Below the pieces are notes generated by a model, which did no database searches, had not been told where the DNA came from, and saw nothing but the letters and a program-made list of their open reading frames with translations. Positions 59,214 through 64,000 of a stretch of 64,000 nt of DNA are shown piece after piece; position 1 is the stretch's first letter; each line of letters begins with the position of its first letter. A program made the position numbers and the translations under genes. The DNA comes from Lichenicola sp050954785 (lineage in GTDB: Bacteria > Pseudomonadota > Alphaproteobacteria > Acetobacterales > Acetobacteraceae), in the NCBI GenBank assembly GCA_050954785.1, contig JBPBQO010000093.1:62001-126000 (forward strand), read 5' to 3'.

Positions 59214-60521
59214 ATGCCCAACAGCCCGTCAAGTCCCGATTTTCGCCCGAGCATCCTGTTCATCGACGACGATGCCGACGTCCAGAAGGCGGCTGCCTTG
59301 TTGCTGCCGCGGCGCGGCTTCTCGCTGCTGTCCGCGCGCGACCCTGCCGAGGCCTGGAGCGTGCTCTCGTCCGAGCCTGTCGACGTGGTGCTGCTCGACC
59401 TCAATTTCCGCCCGGGCTCGGTATCCGGGGCCGAAGGTTTCGCCTGTCTCGAAGCCCTGATCACGCACGATCCGGACATGGTCGTCGTCATCGTCACCGG
59501 ACATAGCGGTATCAACATCGCCGTGGCGGCAATGCGCGCCGGCGCCACCGACTTCGTCATGAAGCCGTGGAACAACGAGCGCCTGGTCGCCACCCTGACC
59601 GACGCCGTCGCGGTCCGGCGGCAGCGGCGCAACGCCCACCCGTTCGCGCCACCAGCCGGCGAGGCGCCGCCGCCGGATAGTCCGATCATCGGCGACAGCC
59701 TCGCCCTGCGCCGCATCCTCGAGCCCATGCGCCGGGCTGCCGCGACTGATGCGCCGATCCTGCTGCTGGGCGAAGCCGGAACCGGCAAAAGCCTGCTGGC
59801 CCACAGCATCCATCGCCTGTCGTCGCGCGCCGACCGGTCGTTCACGACGCTCGACCCGATGGCGCTCTGGAGCGAAGGCGAGGGCGCCTGGACCACGGCA
59901 CTGGCGGCGGTCTCCCCCGACGACACCCTGTTCCTGGACGAGGTCGGCGAGCTGCCCCAATCCCTGCAGGCGCGCCTGCTGGCGTTCCTGAACGAGCGGC
60001 CGCATCTGCGCCTGGTCACCGCCAGCCGGCAGAAGCGCGACGCGCTGCATGGCGGGATGCTGCAGTCCGACCTGCTCTACCGGCTGAACATCGTCGAACT
60101 GTCGCTGCCGCCGCTGCGTGAGCGTGGCGACGACGTCCGCCTGCTTGCCACGCATTTCCTGCATCTGTTCGCGCGACGCTACCAGCGTCCGGCCCTGACG
60201 CTGGCACCCGATGCGCTCGACATCATCGCGTCGGCATCCTGGCCCGGCAATATCCGGGCGCTGGCCCAGGCGATGGAGCGCGCCGTCGTGCTCGCATCCG
60301 GAACCGTCCTGCACCCAGCCGACATCCCGATCCAGGCGCCCCTGCCGGATGGCGTCGCCGCTGCGCGGCCCGGCGACGGCGACCTCAACCTGACCCGGTC
60401 CGAGAAGGCCATCGTCGAGGCGGCACTCAGGCGGCACGGCTTCAACGTCAGCCATGCCGCGACCGACCTCGGCCTCAGCCGTGCCGCCCTCTACCGCCGC
60501 ATGGCCCGGCATGGGCTGTAG
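59214..60521 (+). CDS. NtrC-family response regulator without a GAFTGA loop
   Basis: A 435-aa regulator. Receiver domain at residues 13-125: acidic DDD at 18-20, phospho-acceptor Asp62 in LLDLNF, Thr95 and Lys117 (VMKPW). AAA+ domain: Walker A GEAGTGKS at 186-193, Walker B DTLFLDEV at 237-244, and later LLYRLNIVELSLPPLRERGDDV with the arginine-finger region and WPGNIRALAQAMERAV. A Fis-type helix-turn-helix ends it (FNVSHAATDLGLSRAALYRRMARHGL). Between Walker A and B the stretch 211-236 is short and has no GAFTGA motif, so contact with sigma-54 is unlikely. No ribosome site precedes the ATG. The kinase follows. Confidence 0.93.
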   Translation: MPNSPSSPDFRPSILFIDDDADVQKAAALLLPRRGFSLLSARDPAEAWSVLSSEPVDVVLLDLNFRPGSVSGAEGFACLEALITHDPDMVVVIVTGHSGINIAVAAMRAGATDFVMKPWNNERLVATLTDAVAVRRQRRNAHPFAPPAGEAPPPDSPIIGDSLALRRILEPMRRAAATDAPILLLGEAGTGKSLLAHSIHRLSSRADRSFTTLDPMALWSEGEGAWTTALAAVSPDDTLFLDEVGELPQSLQARLLAFLNERPHLRLVTASRQKRDALHGGMLQSDLLYRLNIVELSLPPLRERGDDVRLLATHFLHLFARRYQRPALTLAPDALDIIASASWPGNIRALAQAMERAVVLASGTVLHPADIPIQAPLPDGVAAARPGDGDLNLTRSEKAIVEAALRRHGFNVSHAATDLGLSRAALYRRMARHGL

Positions 60522-60539
60522 CAGCGCCGGGACGACGCC

Positions 60540-61805
60540 ATGACGATCCTCGCGGCACTGCTGGTGTTCGCCTGCGGCATCCTGTCATGCCTCGCCTGGC
60601 AGGCCGGGCTCTACGCGAATGCCACCGTCGCCGCGCTGACGGCGCTCTGGCTCGGCTGCGGCCTGCAGTGGCGCCAGCGACGCCGGGAGGTGCGGGTCCC
60701 GCCGCCGGCACCGCCATCCTCGTCGGCGCTGGTCGCTTCGGACACCGATCGCCGCCGGCTGCAGAGCATGCTGGACCAGATGCCGGCGCCGATCATGACG
60801 CTGGCCACCGACGGCACCATGCGCGCCGCCAACCGCGCCGCAAGGCGCCTGTTCGCGACCGACGACCGCATCCTCGATGCGCCCGAGCTCCATCAGGCGC
60901 TCGCGCAGGTCCGGCCGGGCGATCGCGCCGTGCTCAAGCTGGCCTCCCGCCGCGATCCCCGCCAGCAGCCCGGTTCTTCCCGGGAGCCCAACTCTTCTCA
61001 GCAGCCCAACTCTTCTCAACAGCGAAGCTATTCCCTGTCGGTCGCACGAAGCCTCGGCGCGGACGGCGTGACGTTGCTGGCCGTGCTCACGGACATCGAG
61101 GCCGACATCCAGGCCGCCGAGGCCACCGCCCTGCGCCAACTGCTGCAGGTGCTGAGCCACGAGATCATGAACTCGCTGACCCCGATCACCTCGCTGGCCG
61201 AGAGTGCGCAGGCGCTGCTGGCGACCGGCACCCCAGCGGACGCCACCCAGGCCGCGGACGCGCTCGGGATCATCATGCGGCGCGCCGGCGGCCTCGACCG
61301 CTTCGTGCAGGGCTACCGCATCCTGGCGCGGCTGCCGGCGCCGGTGCTCCGGCCCACCTCGATCTCGGCCGTGCTCCGGGACGCCGCCGCCCTGTTCCAT
61401 ACCAGTTGGCACGATCGCGGGATCTCGCTGGTTCTCCAGTTGCCCGAGCCCGACATCATGGCCCGGCTCGATGCCGATCTGGTCGTCCAGGCGCTGATCA
61501 ACCTCCTGGCCAACGGCGCCGAGGCAGCACTCGCATCCAAAGCACTGGCACCCGAAGCACTGGCACCCGAAGTCAGCTTGTCGACGGTCCCGGACGCATC
61601 CGGCGCCGTCTTCCGCGTGCGCGACAGCGGCGCGGGCATCGCCGCCGGCCAGGAGGAACTGATCTTCCGCCCCTTCTTCACTCTGCGCCCGGATGGAACC
61701 GGCATCGGCCTCAGCCTGGCCCGCCAGATCGCCCAGAGCCATGGCGGCAGCCTGGTTCTGGAAAGTCCGCCCGGCCGCAGCGCCTCGTTCCTGCTGCGTC
61801 TCTGA
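60540..61805 (+). CDS. Membrane sensor histidine kinase
   Basis: A 421-aa kinase, partner of the regulator 18 bp upstream. Two N-terminal helices with almost no periplasmic loop (residues 3-19 and 27-42) suggest sensing within the membrane or cytosol. A PAS-like segment (LDQMPAPIMTLATDGTMRAANRAARRLFA) follows. The phosphorylated His207 is in LSHEIMNSLTPITSLAESA. ATPase boxes are LINLLANGAEAAL (N), VRDSGAGIAAGQEELIF (G1), GTGIGLSLARQIAQSHGG (G2). Two in-frame micro-repeats are present: an 18-bp unit at 60987-61022 (PNSSQQ twice) and a 15-bp unit at 61542-61571 (ALAPE twice). Confidence 0.94.
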   Translation: MTILAALLVFACGILSCLAWQAGLYANATVAALTALWLGCGLQWRQRRREVRVPPPAPPSSSALVASDTDRRRLQSMLDQMPAPIMTLATDGTMRAANRAARRLFATDDRILDAPELHQALAQVRPGDRAVLKLASRRDPRQQPGSSREPNSSQQPNSSQQRSYSLSVARSLGADGVTLLAVLTDIEADIQAAEATALRQLLQVLSHEIMNSLTPITSLAESAQALLATGTPADATQAADALGIIMRRAGGLDRFVQGYRILARLPAPVLRPTSISAVLRDAAALFHTSWHDRGISLVLQLPEPDIMARLDADLVVQALINLLANGAEAALASKALAPEALAPEVSLSTVPDASGAVFRVRDSGAGIAAGQEELIFRPFFTLRPDGTGIGLSLARQIAQSHGGSLVLESPPGRSASFLLRL

Positions 61806-62148
61806 CATCGTCATCAACAGCACGCTCGACAAAACCTGAGACGCAGCCGATCGAGAATCCGAATTCGCCAAAACCGGGTATCTACATTCTCAATCCGCCG
61901 TCACACAATCTAACAGCAAGTTTAATAAATCCGCTCAAACCGCCTGGGCGTATTGAGGTTGCTGCACTGCGGAAGAACGTGTACCCCTGCATAATCAATC
62001 AACCGTAAGTACCGGGATTATTACTCGGCAGCGTGCACGATGCGTGACAGCCGGACCGCAGCGATGCGGGTCAGGATTTGAAACTACGTGGTAATTTCCA
62101 AGGATTTTTCTGATCTTACATTCAAACCCAGCCGTATCCCGTCGAAAC
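61806..62148. other. Intergenic region upstream of the MFS gene
   Basis: A 343-bp stretch, more AT-rich than its surroundings in the 61860-62150 part. No gene is supported. It presumably contains the promoter of the MFS transporter. I see no clear operator. Confidence 0.5.
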
Positions 62149-63426
62149 ATGGCAGATATGCTCGGCATTCCCAGATCCTTGATCTGGGGATTTGTCGGAT
62201 TGCTGTTGTTCATGGTCGGTGATGGCGTAGAGGCCGGATATCTCTCCCCGTTTTTGCAGGAAAAAGGCGTTTCGGTGGATCACATCGGCCTGCTTTTCAC
62301 GATCTATGGCATTTCGGTTTCTATTTCGTCCTGGCTGTCGGGCGCTCTTTCGGACCTCTGGGGCCCCAAGCGCGTGATGTGGTGCGGCCTGTTCATCTGG
62401 ATCGTCTTCGAGGTGTTGTTCCTCGTGTTCGGAGTTCAGGCCGACAACTATCCGATCATGCTGGTAACGTACGCGCTGCGCGGCATCGGCTATCCGCTGT
62501 TCGCCTTTGGTTTCCTGGTATGGATTGCCGCAGCGACGCCGGCCGCACAGCTCGGATCGGCAGCGGGATGGTTCTGGTTTGCCTTTGCAGGCGGGTTGCC
62601 GACACTGGGCTCGCTGTTCGCCAGCTTCGCTATTCCCGCCATTGGCCAGATCGCGACCTTCTGGTCATCGCTCGGCCTGGTCACCGCCGGCGGCCTCGTG
62701 ACCTTGTTGTTGACGCACGAAAAAACCGGAAGTGCCCGGCTTGCGGAACCCGGCGTGCATCCCGTGAAAGTCGTTCTGGGTTCCATTTCCATCATGTGGC
62801 AGGAACCAAAGACCTCGATCGCCGGGATTATCCGCGCTATCAACACGTCCTCGGAATATGCATTCCTCGTCATGATGCCTGCATTTTTTATGAAGGAGGT
62901 TGGCTTCTCCCTCGAGCAGTGGCTGAGACTGCTCTCGATCATCTTTCTCTCGAACATTATCTTCAACCTTCTCTCCGGCATGTTTGCCGACAAGCTCGGA
63001 TACAGATTGATTGTCGGTGTGTTCGGGGGTATCGGATCGGCAATCAGCGTTCCGCTCTTTTATTACATGCCGCTGGCATTCCACCACGACTTCCTGATCG
63101 CGTCGGTCTTCGGTGTGTTCTACGGCGCGACCCTCGCCTGTTTCGTTCCGATGTCGGGATTGATGCCGCAGATCTGCCCACGATCCAAGGGTGCGGCGCT
63201 CTCGATCCTCGGGCTGGGTGCCGGCGTCAGCGTCTGGTTGGGACCGCTGATCGTCACCCTGTTCCAGTCCTCGCTGGGGATCGGCGGCGTCATCTGGATA
63301 TTCTCCGGATTGTATTTGGTCTCGGCGGTTCTGACGACCTTCCTCACCATTTCGCCCGAAGCCAAATCCTACTCGCAGTCACCGGAAGCGCTGGAAGCAG
63401 GCGGCGCGGCAGCCATGGCTCATTGA
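62149..63426 (+). CDS. MFS transporter, polyol permease (RbtT/DalT)-like
   Basis: A 425-aa, 12-helix transporter. It starts IPRSLIWGFVGLLLFMVGDGVEAGYLSPFLQEKGVSVDHIGLLFTIYGISVSISSWLSGALSDLWGPKRVM. The GDGxExGxLSPxL and YGISVxIxxWLSG segments, and YALRGIGYPLFAFGFLVWIA later, are hallmarks of the ribitol and D-arabinitol permeases RbtT and DalT. Proton-driven uptake of a pentitol is therefore likely. No polyol dehydrogenase or kinase lies next to it in the window. A hairpin ends the transcript. Confidence 0.9.
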   Translation: MADMLGIPRSLIWGFVGLLLFMVGDGVEAGYLSPFLQEKGVSVDHIGLLFTIYGISVSISSWLSGALSDLWGPKRVMWCGLFIWIVFEVLFLVFGVQADNYPIMLVTYALRGIGYPLFAFGFLVWIAAATPAAQLGSAAGWFWFAFAGGLPTLGSLFASFAIPAIGQIATFWSSLGLVTAGGLVTLLLTHEKTGSARLAEPGVHPVKVVLGSISIMWQEPKTSIAGIIRAINTSSEYAFLVMMPAFFMKEVGFSLEQWLRLLSIIFLSNIIFNLLSGMFADKLGYRLIVGVFGGIGSAISVPLFYYMPLAFHHDFLIASVFGVFYGATLACFVPMSGLMPQICPRSKGAALSILGLGAGVSVWLGPLIVTLFQSSLGIGGVIWIFSGLYLVSAVLTTFLTISPEAKSYSQSPEALEAGGAAAMAH

Positions 63427-63457
63427 TCCGAATCTTCCGGACCTGACGTGAAGAGTA

Positions 63458-63488
63458 ACAGGGAGCAGCCACACAGGCTGCTTCCTGT
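63458..63488. terminator. Bidirectional terminator
   Basis: ACAGGGAGCAGCC at 63458-63470 pairs with GGCTGCTTCCTGT at 63476-63488 (one G-U pair) around a 5-nt loop. It lies between the convergent MFS and LysM genes. Confidence 0.85.
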
Positions 63489-63499
63489 CTTCGTGAGAA

Positions 63500-63970
63500 C
63501 TAGGTCTTGTCGGGAATGCGAATGACCTGGCCCGCGTAGTTCCCCTCGGTCTTGTTGACGATCAGGCTGTTCGCTTCCAGAAGTTCCGGGTGGGCATCCG
63601 GATTGCCGTGATAATGCTCGGCGATATCCGAAAGCGTCTCGCCGTCCTTGACCGTATGGAAAGTTGGCACCGGCACGCTCTGAGGTACGGTAATCTGCGC
63701 ATCCACCCGATCGATTCCGGCAATATTTCCCGCAGCCAGAATGACCGTTTCCCTGGTCTGCGCATCGGGAACGACAGCGGTCACATGTGCTGTACGATCG
63801 ACCACCCGCACATTCAAACCATGCAACTGGGTCAGACCGAGTTTCTTAAACTCGTTGAGAATGGCATTGCCGCTCGGCGGCGTCGGAACCGGATGGCTCG
63901 CATCTTGCTGCTTCCGGGAAGTGCCGCTTAGCAGACGGCCTGCGGACGCCACGAAATGGAAAACACTCAT
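63500..63970 (-). CDS. kbp: BON-LysM domain protein (Kbp/YgaU-like)
   Basis: A 156-aa protein. The N-terminal part, MSVFHFVASAGRLL, resembles the start of E. coli Kbp (MGLFNFVKDAGEKL). A BON-like domain follows at about residues 35-95 (LGLTQLHGLNVRVVDRTAHVTAVVPDAQTRETVILAAGNIAGIDRVDAQI). A LysM domain ends it (FHTVKDGETLSDIAEHYHGNPDAHPELLEAN, then GQVIRIPDKT). Kbp is a cytoplasmic potassium-binding protein in E. coli; the same role here is inferred from the shared architecture and length. AGGA precedes the ATG. Confidence 0.9.
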   Translation of the reverse strand: MSVFHFVASAGRLLSGTSRKQQDASHPVPTPPSGNAILNEFKKLGLTQLHGLNVRVVDRTAHVTAVVPDAQTRETVILAAGNIAGIDRVDAQITVPQSVPVPTFHTVKDGETLSDIAEHYHGNPDAHPELLEANSLIVNKTEGNYAGQVIRIPDKT

Positions 63971-64000
63971 GAAAGGATCCTGGTTGAAATCTCGCGTATT

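Overview
The window is about 64 kb of high-GC DNA that reads as the chromosome of an alphaproteobacterium, most likely an Acetobacteraceae relative. The evidence is the petC-mtnP overlap, an Usg-family gene, CIRCE-controlled groESL, a class I lysyl-tRNA synthetase, CarD, DUF4169 and DUF3309 genes, and dense, often overlapping genes. I found no rRNA, tRNA or CRISPR array. The taxonomic call is an inference from gene content.

Layout. 1-5.2 kb: end of petB, petC, mtnP, a tiny DUF3309 gene, a dienelactone-hydrolase-family gene, DUF4169, a TPR membrane protein and usg. 5.2-7.5 kb: groES-groEL behind a promoter flanked by two CIRCE operators. 7.5-12.2 kb: a three-gene ribose-type sugar ABC importer, then a cold-shock gene. 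12.4-14.3 kb: two oxidoreductases. 15.2-23.6 kb: DinG-like helicase diverging from class I LysRS, which is followed by an mprF with a shortened synthase domain; then an EamA exporter with a divergent Lrp regulator. 23.6-29.4 kb: a low-density zone with a frameshifted M61 peptidase gene, a secreted unknown protein, a beta-rich 500-aa surface-like protein, and ISL3 and IS66 transposase remnants. 29.4-33.2 kb: MgtC, an amidohydrolase and a DEAD-box helicase. 33.4-34.9 kb: an AAA ATPase with a C-terminal winged helix behind a striking symmetric operator, beside a UvrD-like helicase remnant. 35.0-40.3 kb: an oligopeptide-type ABC importer operon. 40.3-42.9 kb: tightly overlapping UDG-like, sirtuin, PCuAC-like and ThpR genes. 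43-47.4 kb: Bax-inhibitor-like protein, CarD, a gene-poor 1.4 kb, HU and an unknown protein.

47.6-61.8 kb is the most unusual locus. One leftward operon encodes an HlyD/MacA-like adaptor, a MacB/LolD-type ATPase, three full-length FtsX-type permeases of about 815 aa plus one truncated copy, and a TolC-like channel. It diverges from a two-gene sensory system: a NtrC-like response regulator lacking the GAFTGA loop, and a short membrane histidine kinase. The spacers between permease copies hold 52-codon ORFs whose start resembles the TolC gene and whose end resembles the ATPase gene. I read these as scars of the tandem duplication that built the array. The permease 3' ends are far more alike than the rest, which suggests gene conversion.

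The window ends with a polyol-permease-type MFS transporter and a BON-LysM protein (Kbp/YgaU-like).
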